Origin: Armatimonadota bacterium
GTDB lineage: Bacteria; Armatimonadota; UBA10988
DNA: 36,009 bases
Assembly (NCBI GenBank): GCA_016235455.1
Contig: JACRKZ010000168.1
Location: forward strand, 1 to 36,009
Reading direction: 5' to 3'
Positions 1 to 8,440 of this stretch are shown here, piece by piece; the first letter of the stretch is position 1, and each line of letters starts with the position of its first letter. A model generated the notes under the pieces. It was not told where the DNA came from. It saw only the letters and a list, made by a program, of their open reading frames with translations, and ran no database searches. A program made the translations under genes and the position numbers.

Positions 1-2
1 CC

Positions 3-1811
3 TACCCCGAGCTCTTCGACGAACGTGCACCCGAGGTGGAAAGGCCCTACCCCAAGCGCCCCTTGCCGCTGGTCCCGCCGACCATACGCCAAGCCGCGCT
101 CGGCTGCCCGGTGACCAGCAGCGCCAAACTCTGGCGTGGGTCTCTGGCGCAGATCACCGACGGCCGCAAGGAGCCCGACGAGGACGGCGTGGTCGAACTG
201 AGCCCCAAGACCCAGTGGGTGCACATTGACCTGCGCCGGTCACTGGAGCTGTGGGACGTCGTCGTCTGGCACTACCACTGGGAGCCGATCGCCGTGCGCG
301 ATGTCGTGGTGCAGGTCAGCGATGACCCACGCTTCGAGACCGGCGTGACCACGCTGTTCAACAACGACCGCGACAACTCGTCCAAGCTCGGCCAGGGCAC
401 GGACCGCGAGTACGTCGAGACCCACCTACCCAAGGTCATCGACGGTCGCCGCACCACCGCCCGCTACGTGCGCCTCTACAGCCGTGGCAGCGATTATTCG
501 GACTCGCTCAACCGCTACACGGAGGTGGAGGTATGGGCCACGGACCGGCCCGCGGGCCCCGACTGGGTGCCGCTGCCCATCGCCTTCCCGCGACCGTCCT
601 ACGGCCTCGACGGTCCAGCCCTCGCCGAGCAGGACCGGGCCATGGCCTCCGACGCCGACCCGTCGCTCGACCCCGTGCCGGCAGCGCCGCCGCCAACGCC
701 CTTGGTGCCGCCCAGAACCACCCAACTGGCCCGCGGCAGGCCGGTGACCAGCGGCGCCAAGGTCTTCGGCGGCAGCCTGGCTCAGATCACCGACGGCCAG
801 AAGGAGGCGCACGAGGGCACCAATGTCGAGCTGAGCCCTCGCGGTGCGTGGGTGCAGATCGACCTGGGCGCCTCGCATGAGCTGTACTACATTGCGCTGT
901 GGCACTACTTCCTGGATCCGGTCATCGTCAGCAGCGTGGTGGTGCAGGTCTGCGACGACCCGAGCTTCATGTTCGGCGTGACCACGCTCTACAACAGCGA
1001 CCGCGAGAACCGGCTCGGCCAAGGTGTCGGCACGGACAAGCGCTACTGGGAGACCAACCGCGGCCGGCTGATCGATGCCCGGCGGACCCAGGCGCGCTAC
1101 GTGCGCTGCTGGTCGCGCGGCAGCACCTACACCGACGCGCTCAACCGCTGGACGGAGGTGGAAGTATGGGGCACGCCCGAGCCGGAGACGCGGCGCCTGT
1201 CGCCGCTGCCCATCGACTACCCCCGCCGTGAGTTCCTGGGCGACGCGGTCTACTACGACGTACCGCGGATCATGGCCGACCCGCGCTATGCCGGCAGGCT
1301 CGAGCTCTACCCGCGCGAGGCGCCGCCAACGCCGCAGGCGCCCCGGGGCGTGAAGCAACTGGCCGGCGGCCGGTCGGTGACGACGAGCAGCACACCCCGC
1401 GTGGGCCATCCGTCGCTGGTCACCGATGGCGACAAGGAAGATCACGGCGACGCCGGGCTGGAGATGCCGCCCGGCAGCCAGTGGGTGCAGATCGACCTGG
1501 GCGAGTCGCGCGAACTGTACTACGTGGCGCTGTGGCACCGCTACCTCGATCTCGCCATCGTCCAGGGCGTGCTGGTGCAACTCAGCGATGACCCGACCTT
1601 TGCCACCGGCGTCGCCACGCTCTACAACAACGACACCGAGAACCGACACGGCCAGGGAACGGGCCTCGACAAGCTCTACTGGGCGACCCACTGCGGCCGG
1701 CTGATCGACGCGCGGCGCACTCGGGCGCGCTACGTGCGCTGCTGGTCGAGCGGCAGCGGATTCACCGACGGGCTCAGCCACTGGCTGGAGGTCGAGGTCT
1801 GGGGGCTGTGA
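3..1811 (+). CDS. Triple discoidin-type (F5/8C-like) domain protein, 5' partial
   Basis: The reading frame is open to the left edge; a GTG at 36 is possible, but the residues before it (YPELFDERAPEV) look like the linkers between the domains, so the real start and probably more repeats lie upstream. Three domains of about 155 residues lie at roughly 81-545, 720-1175 and 1350-1805, joined by Pro-rich linkers of about 55 residues. Each has a VTSS-like start, an ITDGxKE segment, a QWVxIDLG strand, a VQxSDDPxF segment, a YNNDxxN segment and a closing ARYVRxxSRGS...TEVEVWG strand. This is the discoidin/F5/8 type C jelly-roll pattern, known for glycan or surface binding. No catalytic domain is visible. 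The next gene encodes one copy of the same module. An extracellular adhesive or carbohydrate-binding role is inferred; the ligand is unknown. Confidence 0.8.
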   Translation, partial: YPELFDERAPEVERPYPKRPLPLVPPTIRQAALGCPVTSSAKLWRGSLAQITDGRKEPDEDGVVELSPKTQWVHIDLRRSLELWDVVVWHYHWEPIAVRDVVVQVSDDPRFETGVTTLFNNDRDNSSKLGQGTDREYVETHLPKVIDGRRTTARYVRLYSRGSDYSDSLNRYTEVEVWATDRPAGPDWVPLPIAFPRPSYGLDGPALAEQDRAMASDADPSLDPVPAAPPPTPLVPPRTTQLARGRPVTSGAKVFGGSLAQITDGQKEAHEGTNVELSPRGAWVQIDLGASHELYYIALWHYFLDPVIVSSVVVQVCDDPSFMFGVTTLYNSDRENRLGQGVGTDKRYWETNRGRLIDARRTQARYVRCWSRGSTYTDALNRWTEVEVWGTPEPETRRLSPLPIDYPRREFLGDAVYYDVPRIMADPRYAGRLELYPREAPPTPQAPRGVKQLAGGRSVTTSSTPRVGHPSLVTDGDKEDHGDAGLEMPPGSQWVQIDLGESRELYYVALWHRYLDLAIVQGVLVQLSDDPTFATGVATLYNNDTENRHGQGTGLDKLYWATHCGRLIDARRTRARYVRCWSSGSGFTDGLSHWLEVEVWGL

Positions 1812-1827
1812 CGGAATCGTAACACCG

Positions 1828-1843
1828 AGCCCGGCGGCGGGTT
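1828..1843 (+). terminator. Weak hairpin after the triple-discoidin gene
   Basis: AGCCCG (1828-1833) can pair with CGGGTT (1838-1843) around a GCGG loop, 17 bases after the stop. There is no T tract, so intrinsic termination is doubtful. Confidence 0.2.
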
Positions 1844-1950
1844 GCGCCTGGGGGAACGATGCGCGTCCCTAGTCGTCGTAGAGAGCAGGCAGGTGGTCGG
1901 CGGGTGTCCGCAAATGACCACCTTGTGGTACCCTATTCGTGGAGTTTGTG

Positions 1951-2655
1951 ATGCGTATGGCTACACCTCGGATGGCTCGCCTCGGCGCTTTGGCCGGGAC
2001 AGTCTCGCTGGCGGCACTGGTGGCGGCGTTCTTGTCGCCGGCCGGCGCCGAAGATACGATCAAGCTGCCGCTGAAGCTGCCGCGCGCGGCCTTCGCCGGC
2101 ACGCCCAAGGAGCTTCCTGAAGGCGTCGAGAACGTCGAGCCCGTGCCGACCGAGGCGCAGTTCAAGGCCGCTCTGCCGCAGGTTCCCGCCAGCATCGCCC
2201 AGGTGGCGATCAAGAAGGGCGTGACCTCCAGCGCCAAGGCCTACTCGGGTTCGCTCGAGCTGATCACCGATGGTCAGAAGGAAGCCTACGAGGACACCGC
2301 GGTTGAGCTCAAGCCCAAGACCCAGTGGGTGCAGATCGATCTGGGCGCGGCCAAGACGATCTACGCCATCGAGCTGTGGCACTTCCACCTCGAGCCCGTG
2401 ATCTTCCACGACATCGTGGTGCAGATCAGCAACGACCCGACCTTCCAGTCGGGCGTGACCACCGTCTTCAACAACGACAAGGACAACAGCTCGGGTCTCG
2501 GCGCCGGCTCCAACCGGGAGTACTGGGAGACCAACCTGGGCAAGGTCATCGGTGGCCGCCAGACGTCGGGCCGGTATGTCCGCTGCTACAGCCGCGGCAG
2601 CACCTACACCGACTCGCTGAACCGCTACACCGAGATCGAAGTCTGGGCGCTGTAA
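1951..2655 (+). CDS. Secreted single discoidin-type domain protein
   Basis: ATG 1951 is chosen because GGAG (1941-1944) lies 6 bases upstream; an in-frame GTG at 1939 has no comparable site. The first 33 or so residues form a signal peptide (Arg-rich start, Ala/Leu core, ending SPAGA before EDTIK). A short Pro/Lys linker leads to one discoidin-type domain of about 155 residues. It shares the IT DGxKE, KTQWVxIDLG, VVQxSxDPxF, FNNDxDNSS and RYVRxYSRGS segments with the three repeats of the gene before it and is closest to the first of them. The protein is probably released or surface-bound as a small carbohydrate- or matrix-binding module. No enzyme domain is seen. The relation to its neighbour suggests duplication and shuffling of one module. 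Confidence 0.85.
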   Translation: MRMATPRMARLGALAGTVSLAALVAAFLSPAGAEDTIKLPLKLPRAAFAGTPKELPEGVENVEPVPTEAQFKAALPQVPASIAQVAIKKGVTSSAKAYSGSLELITDGQKEAYEDTAVELKPKTQWVQIDLGAAKTIYAIELWHFHLEPVIFHDIVVQISNDPTFQSGVTTVFNNDKDNSSGLGAGSNREYWETNLGKVIGGRQTSGRYVRCYSRGSTYTDSLNRYTEIEVWAL

Positions 2656-2671
2656 GTCAGCCCTGATCGCC

Positions 2672-2717
2672 GAGGCCCGGTCTGCCCCTCACCTCGAGGC
2701 TGCGCAGGCCGGGCCTC
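2672..2717 (+). terminator. Hairpin between discoidin gene and Agl23-like gene
   Basis: GAGGCCCGG (2672-2680) is the exact inverse of CCGGGCCTC (2709-2717), with a 28-base loop followed by TTGCTT. It starts 17 bases after the stop of the discoidin gene. A terminator or 3'-stabilising stem is likely. A GAGGCCCG stem also ends the acidic-protein gene at 28108. Confidence 0.5.
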
Positions 2718-2737
2718 TTGCTTGAAGGTGGTCGCTC

Positions 2738-4285
2738 GTGGAATCCGTTGAACCTCGTGCCGCCCAACGTGCCTGGCTGTGGTCTGTCGGGCTGATCATC
2801 GCCACGGTCCTGGCCCTGCTGCTGCGCCTGCCCGAGCTCGATACCCGGCTCATCCACGCCGACGAGTCGGTCCACGCCATGCGCTACCAAGAGGTGCTCC
2901 ACGGCACCTACCGCTACGACCCCAACGAGTACCACGGGCCCACCCTCTACTACGCCACGCTGCCGCTCAACCTGTTGCGCGGCCGCACCGATTTCGGCAC
3001 GATCGGCATTGCGGACTACCGCCTGGTGACCATCGTTTTCGGCCTGCTGCTCATCTGGGCCATGCCGTTCGCCATGCCCGGCGTACCCCGCTCAGGCGCC
3101 GTCGTCGCCGGCCTGCTGGTCGCCTTGTCGCCGGTCCTGGCCTACTACAGTCGCTACTACATCCAGGAGATGCTGCTGGCGGTGTTCACCGTGGCCTTCC
3201 TGGGCGCGCTCTACCGCGCCGCCGAACGCCGCGACGGCCGCTGGCTGGTGGCCAGCGGCTTGCTGGCCGGGCTGATGGTCGCCACCAAGGAGACGGCCAC
3301 GCTCAGCTTCGCCGCCGCCCTGGTGGCGCTGCTCGCCGCACGGGCGCCCAAGGCCGACGGCGCTGGCATCGCGCGCCGCCACTGGCTGTGGGCCATCGGG
3401 CTGTTCGCGCTCACCGCCTTCGCGCTGCTGTCGGGCCTCGGCCATGCGCCGGGCGCGCCGTTCGCCTTCCTGCGCAGCGTGGCCACCTGGGGCCAACGCG
3501 CTACCGGCGGCGAGATGCACCAACAGCCGGCCATCTATTACCTGCGTCTGCTGGCTTGGGCCAAGCTGCGCGGTGGGTTCTACTCCGAGGGCTTCATCCT
3601 TGCTCTGGCCGTGCTCGGCGCGCTGCTCACCTGGCGCCGTTCGCGCTGGACACGGTTCGTCACGGTCTACTCGATGCTCATCACCGCCGCCTACTCGGCC
3701 ATCCCCTACAAGACGCCGTGGTGCGTGGTGCAGTTGGTGACGCCGTATATCATGCTGGCCGGCGCGGGCGCCGCGGCGCTGCTAGGCTCGCGGCGCTGGT
3801 GGGTCAAGCTGCCCGTGGCGCTGCTGCTGCTCGCCGGCCTGGTTCATCTGGGCTTCGAGAGCCAGCGCATCAACCACCGGATGCTCATGGACCGACGCAA
3901 CCCCTATTCGCACACGCTCACCGCGCCGGACGTCGAAGACCTGGCCGACCAGATTGAGAAGGTGGCGCGCAGTCTGCCCACAGGCACGAACACCATGGTC
4001 GTGGTGATGGGCATGGACAACTACTACTGGCCGCTGCCCTGGTACCTGCGCCGCCTGCCCAACATCGGCTGGTTCAACCACCTGCCCTCGCGGGCCGAAC
4101 TCAAGGGCGACCTGACCCTGGCGCCGATCATCGTGGCCGCCCCGCAGTATCAGAACGACCTGACCCCGCGTATCGGCTTCACGCACGAGTCCATCGGCAC
4201 CTACGGCCTGCGCAGCCGCGTGTTCTTTGAGCTGTGGGTCAACAAGCGCGCCTGGACCAAGTTGTCCGGGCCGGCGTCGCCGTAG
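2738..4285 (+). CDS. Agl23-like (TIGR03663-type) polytopic glycosyltransferase-fold protein
   Basis: 515 residues from GTG 2738, with AAGG about 9 bases upstream. An N-terminal membrane helix (about 13-32) is followed by an extracytoplasmic loop with the Asp-Glu pair D42-E43 (HADESVH) and a YRYDPNEYHGPTLYY segment. This is the signature of the 'flippase activity-associated protein Agl23' family, relatives of GT39/ArnT/PMT-type enzymes that use polyprenyl-phosphate sugars. About ten more hydrophobic segments follow, then a soluble C-terminal part from about residue 390. The conserved acidic pair supports transferase activity, but the reaction of this family is not well established. The protein sits in the cytoplasmic membrane. 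It may modify the secreted discoidin proteins encoded just upstream; that link rests only on adjacency. Confidence 0.8.
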   Translation: MESVEPRAAQRAWLWSVGLIIATVLALLLRLPELDTRLIHADESVHAMRYQEVLHGTYRYDPNEYHGPTLYYATLPLNLLRGRTDFGTIGIADYRLVTIVFGLLLIWAMPFAMPGVPRSGAVVAGLLVALSPVLAYYSRYYIQEMLLAVFTVAFLGALYRAAERRDGRWLVASGLLAGLMVATKETATLSFAAALVALLAARAPKADGAGIARRHWLWAIGLFALTAFALLSGLGHAPGAPFAFLRSVATWGQRATGGEMHQQPAIYYLRLLAWAKLRGGFYSEGFILALAVLGALLTWRRSRWTRFVTVYSMLITAAYSAIPYKTPWCVVQLVTPYIMLAGAGAAALLGSRRWWVKLPVALLLLAGLVHLGFESQRINHRMLMDRRNPYSHTLTAPDVEDLADQIEKVARSLPTGTNTMVVVMGMDNYYWPLPWYLRRLPNIGWFNHLPSRAELKGDLTLAPIIVAAPQYQNDLTPRIGFTHESIGTYGLRSRVFFELWVNKRAWTKLSGPASP

Positions 4286-4291
4286 GCACAG

Positions 4292-4325
4292 GTTGGTTGT
4301 ACCGGCTTCAGCCGGCACGACGAAC
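4292..4325. repeat. Imperfect palindrome between convergent genes (REP-like or bidirectional terminator)
   Basis: Two 16-base arms, GTTGGTTGTACCGGCT (4292-4307) and its near-inverse (4310-4325), differ at three positions and enclose a 2-base loop. The core CCGGCT/AGCCGG is perfect. It fills most of the 52-base gap between two convergent genes, so it may end transcription from both sides. Its form also resembles dispersed REP palindromes; no other copy was seen in this window. Confidence 0.5.
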
Positions 4326-4337
4326 AGTGCACCTGAC

Positions 4338-7300
4338 TCACCACACCAGCGCCCGCGTCGCCGCCGCCAGCCGGCCGTCGGGCAGCACCAGGCGCCAGCG
4401 CACCTCGTTGAGCCGGCCGGGCGCCGGCGTCAGGGCCACCGACGTGCCGCGCGGCGAGGCGTCGGTCGGGTTGGTGCCGTCGGTGGTGTAGGCGATCTGC
4501 CAGCCGGCCGGCGCCGTCAGCGTGGGCCGGGCCACGGCGCGGTCGACCTTCACCTCGGCCGACGGGGTGGCCTCGGAGACGATGGACAGGTCGTCGAGCA
4601 GCACGCCGAACGCGCCGCCGCCGCTGCGGCTGTCATACGCCAGCATTACCTGGTCGATGACCTTGCCCGCGTGCTCACTGCCCAACGGCACCTCGATGTG
4701 CACCCACTCGCCCTCCTTGGCCAGCCCGCCGGCCGCGCGCGCCGGCGTGCCGGAGGCCGTATGGCTCGAGGAGTCGCGCAGCGTGCTGCCGTCGCTGAAG
4801 ACCAGGTCGACGCAGGTGTACCCACCGAGCTTGTTCTCCGGCCGCAGCCAGTAGCTCAGCACCGTGTCACCGCGCACGCCGATCGGGCCGGTGAGGATGC
4901 GGGCGTAGACGAACGAGTACGCCGGGTCGTCGGCCTTGCCCGCCAGGCGCAGCGCCGTGCCGCCGTCGCGGCCGACGCCGGCCACGGGTCCGCAGGTCAT
5001 GCCGCTGACCGACTTGAGCCCACCGCCCGGCGTGGCCACCGTGTCCTTCGGACCCACCGGTTGGCCGGCCTCCCAGCCGGTGCTCGCGCGGAACTTGTCC
5101 TCGGCCAAGGCGGTGGCGGGACCAGACGCGGCGCGCTGACCGGCCGCCGCGTTGGCGCGGATGTAGGCCTTGTCGCCGATGCCGTTGGCCACGGTCAGCG
5201 GCGCGCCGGACAGGCACGAGACCACCTCGGCCGACTGGCAGCTCGGCTCGATGCGCACCGCGGGCGACCAGGTGCCCGAGAACCAGGCGCCGATCACCCG
5301 CGCCTTGCCGCCGGCCAGGCGCAGCGGGCCGGTCAAGGTGTTCATCTGGGAGAGCAGCACATCGCCTGTGCCTTCCACCACCGCCGTGGTGTTGCCGGCC
5401 CAGATCTGCGAGTTGTCGAACCGCGCCTTGCCCGTGAACTTGGGCGACACGGCCCAGGCGGCCACGGCCTGCGCGCTGAGCGGCACCAACTGGAACAAGT
5501 GGCCCTCGATGTTGCCCGCCTCCACGTAGCAGCTGCGGCTGACCGTATCGCTGCCGTGCATGATGACGCGCGCGTTGGCGCCGCCCTGGTCATCGAGGAA
5601 GGCGATGCCGTCGTAGGCCGCATAGAGGAACGTGCCACGCACATGCTCCTCGGCGCACCGCCCCAGTGCCAGCCCTTGCAGGTTGGCGCGCAGCCAGTCG
5701 ATGAGCTTGGCGCCCATGTCGCCCGCGTACGGCGGATGCGGCATGTTCGGCGGCAGGCGCAGCGCATAGTGCGGGTTGAACATGAAGTCCTCAACCCAGC
5801 CCGCTGTGGCCGACCGGCTGACCCACAGCCCGCGCTTGAGGCAGCAGCCCGACAGGTACCGCACGACGTGGCCGTCACTGGGATGAGTGCCGAAGTCGAC
5901 CCCCTGCCAGGCGTCGCCCAGGTTCAGGTCGACCGCCCAGCAGCCGACACCGAGGCTGCGCACCACCCAGGGGTAAGGCACCGGCGCGGCCACGTCCTGC
6001 TCGGGATGCCAGACGTTGAGCCCGCGCACCCCGGCGTTGGGCTGCAGGGAGATGAACGGCGTACCGTCCTCCTGGCCCCGACCCTCGGTCACCATCAGCG
6101 TGCTGCCGTCGGACACGGTGTGGTGCGGCACATCCCAGATGCCGCGTAGTTCGACGCCGCTGGGCACGGTGAGATGGCCCCGGAAGCGGTAACGCCCGGC
6201 GGGCACATAGACCGTGCCCCCGCCCGCGGCACCAGCCGCGTCGAGCGCCTTCTGGAAGGCGGCGGTGTTGTCCTCGGCCGTGGCGGCGGCACCGCTGTCG
6301 GTGACGTCGAAGAGCTGGTCGTTAGCCGGCCGCGGCGTCGGCGATGGCACGTGCATGGCCACATTGGGGCGGCTCAGGCCGAGGTCGCGATGGACGATGG
6401 CCACGTCGCCCTGGCTCTTGTTGTCGATCTCGGGCTGGCCCTGCCAGCGGCAGCCCAGCAGTCGAGCCCGCGGCACCGCCGCGCCAATCGTCACCTGACC
6501 CAGGTCGCAATCGAGCGCCGAGAAAGTGCCCTGGTTGGCCACCGTCGGCCCGGAGACATCGCAGTGCTGCAGCGTCAACACGCCGCGACCCGTGTGCTCG
6601 ATGCCTTCGATCCGGCAGCTGTTGAACTGCGCCACAGTGGTGAAGCGGTCGGTCGTCACAAGACCACGGCGCCCGGCCAGACGGCTGGCGGTGACCGACA
6701 GGCCGACGCCGTTGAGCCCTTCGAGCCGCAACGCGGTGTCGCAGTCGGTCAGCTCCGCGCCATACATGACGGCGTTGGCGGTGCCCTGCGCGCCGGCGCG
6801 CACCACCACGCCGGTACCGTAGCCGGTCACGCGCAGGCGGTACATGTACTCCCAGTCGCTGCGGCCCATGTCCAGGCCGGTGGCCTTGGCCAGCGTCGCC
6901 GCCAACGCGCCCGCCTGCGGCGCGCCGGGCAGACCGCTCTCGGTCCACCAGCGCGGCGACAGATCGACCTCGTCGAGCCGGCCGATGTCGGTCACGGTGT
7001 CGATGAAGATGCCCAGCGAGAGCGGCGTGGCATAGATGCGCCGCAGCGTGTGCAACTCGTTCCAGTCAGGGCCGATGCTGATGCCACGCCACGGGTTGAC
7101 CAGCGTGACATTGGCCACGGTCGAGTTGTCGCCGGTCGCCGTCTTGGCCAGCGCCACGGCCCAGGGGTACGGAACGGGGTTGGCCGCGTCCTGCTCGGGG
7201 TGCCACAGCGTCAGCTCGCGCAGGCCGGTACCGCGCTCGATGGCGATGGCCGGCGGCGCGTCGGCGTTGCCGCGGCCGGAGGTGAGCATCAGCAGCGTGG

Positions 7301-7628
7301 TCTGATCGGCGCGCGCCTTGCCCGGCGGCGCCCAGTCGCCGCGCAGGATGACTCCCTCGCGCACGGTGATCGGCGTGGCCAGCCGGTAGCGCCCGGCGGA
7401 CAAGAAGACCACGCCGCCGCCGGCGGCCTTGGCCTGGTCGATGGCCGCCTGGATGGCCGGCGCGGCATCGGTCGTGGCATCAGCCGGCGGATTGACCACC
7501 TGCGAGGCGATGACCACATCACCCGTGGCCCAGCGGGTCTTGATGACTTGCGGCTTGAGCGCCGCGCAGCTCTGTGAGGCGGCCATGACCATCGCTCCCA
7601 GCGTCCACCAGGTCCATCTTCGCAGCAT
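4338..7628 (-). CDS. Secreted double pectate-lyase-fold (beta-helix) protein with CBM-like and chitobiase-C-like tail
   Basis: Start ATG at 7628 is chosen because GGAG lies 6 bases upstream; the frame stays open further upstream but without a ribosome site. 1096 residues. Signal peptide at about 1-24. Two tandem right-handed beta-helix units follow, each opening with a 'pectate lyase superfamily' entry (AAIDQAKAAGGGVVFLSAG near 55-75 and KALDAAGAAGGGTVYVPAG near 465-485) and each holding the same WHPEQD...PVPYPW segment, so the unit is internally duplicated. From about 830 to 1010 there is a jelly-roll carbohydrate-binding-like region ending LLDDLSI. The last 65 residues hold an AYTTDGTNPT segment typical of the chitobiase/hexosaminidase C-terminal domain. 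The fold suggests a lyase or hydrolase acting on an acidic or branched polysaccharide outside the cell. I cannot assign catalytic residues or the substrate. Confidence 0.8.
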   Translation of the reverse strand: MLRRWTWWTLGAMVMAASQSCAALKPQVIKTRWATGDVVIASQVVNPPADATTDAAPAIQAAIDQAKAAGGGVVFLSAGRYRLATPITVREGVILRGDWAPPGKARADQTTLLMLTSGRGNADAPPAIAIERGTGLRELTLWHPEQDAANPVPYPWAVALAKTATGDNSTVANVTLVNPWRGISIGPDWNELHTLRRIYATPLSLGIFIDTVTDIGRLDEVDLSPRWWTESGLPGAPQAGALAATLAKATGLDMGRSDWEYMYRLRVTGYGTGVVVRAGAQGTANAVMYGAELTDCDTALRLEGLNGVGLSVTASRLAGRRGLVTTDRFTTVAQFNSCRIEGIEHTGRGVLTLQHCDVSGPTVANQGTFSALDCDLGQVTIGAAVPRARLLGCRWQGQPEIDNKSQGDVAIVHRDLGLSRPNVAMHVPSPTPRPANDQLFDVTDSGAAATAEDNTAAFQKALDAAGAAGGGTVYVPAGRYRFRGHLTVPSGVELRGIWDVPHHTVSDGSTLMVTEGRGQEDGTPFISLQPNAGVRGLNVWHPEQDVAAPVPYPWVVRSLGVGCWAVDLNLGDAWQGVDFGTHPSDGHVVRYLSGCCLKRGLWVSRSATAGWVEDFMFNPHYALRLPPNMPHPPYAGDMGAKLIDWLRANLQGLALGRCAEEHVRGTFLYAAYDGIAFLDDQGGANARVIMHGSDTVSRSCYVEAGNIEGHLFQLVPLSAQAVAAWAVSPKFTGKARFDNSQIWAGNTTAVVEGTGDVLLSQMNTLTGPLRLAGGKARVIGAWFSGTWSPAVRIEPSCQSAEVVSCLSGAPLTVANGIGDKAYIRANAAAGQRAASGPATALAEDKFRASTGWEAGQPVGPKDTVATPGGGLKSVSGMTCGPVAGVGRDGGTALRLAGKADDPAYSFVYARILTGPIGVRGDTVLSYWLRPENKLGGYTCVDLVFSDGSTLRDSSSHTASGTPARAAGGLAKEGEWVHIEVPLGSEHAGKVIDQVMLAYDSRSGGGAFGVLLDDLSIVSEATPSAEVKVDRAVARPTLTAPAGWQIAYTTDGTNPTDASPRGTSVALTPAPGRLNEVRWRLVLPDGRLAAATRALVW

Positions 7629-7724
7629 CCGTGTCTCCGACGGTGGCGGTGTTCGGCGTGTGGGGCATTGATCCTTGTGCAGGGATGGCACACAGCACCG
7701 GGAATAGCAGCAGCGAGGCTAGAC

Positions 7725-8330
7725 ATGGCGAGCGATCACGCGCAACCAACCGGAACGCGGCGGCGTGTTGTCCGCGTTCTGCAGGCAGGATGCCGTAGCT
7801 TAGCGCTCATCATCGTCGTTGCTGGCTGCCTGGTAGCCTACACTGGCCTGCGTGAGATCAGCCACAAGATCGCTAGGGTGCAATGCCTGAAGACAATGAA
7901 CAGCCTGACCAATGCGATGCGGATGTACGTGCAGGACTACGATGGGGTCCTTCCTCCCCATCACACGGCCCAGACCCGCTGGTCTGAACTACTGTCGCCG
8001 TACTGCTCGCCGCTCTGCCTCTACTGCCCGGCAGAGCGACGCTACGAGGCACCGCACTACCTGTACCGCGCCATTCCACGCACGGGCCTGGCCATCAGCA
8101 CGCTGGCCGAACCCAAGCGCCAGGTGCTGCTCATCGACGGCTGCCCGGATGGCATCGCCTGGCGGCACGACGGCGGCGCCTGGGCTGCGACCGTCGACGG
8201 CCCTACCCAGTGGCTCCCGGGTCCGGCTGCGGCGACCGGCTACCTTGGCCTGGACGACCTCGGCCCCGCCGTCGGCGGCTACCCGCGCCGGCCGCCGCGG
8301 GGACCGGCGCATGCGGTCAAGAGCCGCTGA
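7725..8330 (+). CDS. Pilin-like H-x9-DG protein without a class III leader
   Basis: ATG 7725 is preferred because GAGG (7715-7718) lies 6 bases upstream. 201 residues. An Arg-rich N-terminus precedes one membrane helix (about 25-41), then a helical stretch with CLKTMNSLTNAMRMYVQDYDG that matches the start of pilin-like 'prepilin-type processing-associated' proteins. The H-x9-DG motif is at H148/D158-G159. The usual G-[FY]-TLIE prepilin cleavage motif is absent. A pair CxxC-like set of cysteines lies at 94-101. It is divergent from the beta-helix gene with a 96-base gap and precedes a paralogue. It is likely an anchored extracytoplasmic protein. The role of the family is unknown; it is common in Planctomycetota and Armatimonadota. 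Confidence 0.7.
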   Translation: MASDHAQPTGTRRRVVRVLQAGCRSLALIIVVAGCLVAYTGLREISHKIARVQCLKTMNSLTNAMRMYVQDYDGVLPPHHTAQTRWSELLSPYCSPLCLYCPAERRYEAPHYLYRAIPRTGLAISTLAEPKRQVLLIDGCPDGIAWRHDGGAWAATVDGPTQWLPGPAAATGYLGLDDLGPAVGGYPRRPPRGPAHAVKSR

Positions 8331-8440
8331 GGGGTCGGCCTGACGGCCGATTGCCAAGCTGGACCTTGGCGCTCCCAGATCCGGTCGTACGCTTGCGCTG
8401 GGCCCTCGGATCGCGCAGAATGAGCACAAGGACAACGACC

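Noticed and set aside
426..1781. Long reverse-strand open frame across the triple-discoidin gene
   Set aside because: It mirrors the repeats on the plus strand, has repetitive Val/Ala/Arg/His composition and no ribosome site; a product of high GC in the true gene.
4227..7577. Long plus-strand open frames opposite the beta-helix gene
   Set aside because: Arg/Ala/Gly/His-rich without domains; the minus strand has a signal peptide and clear domains.
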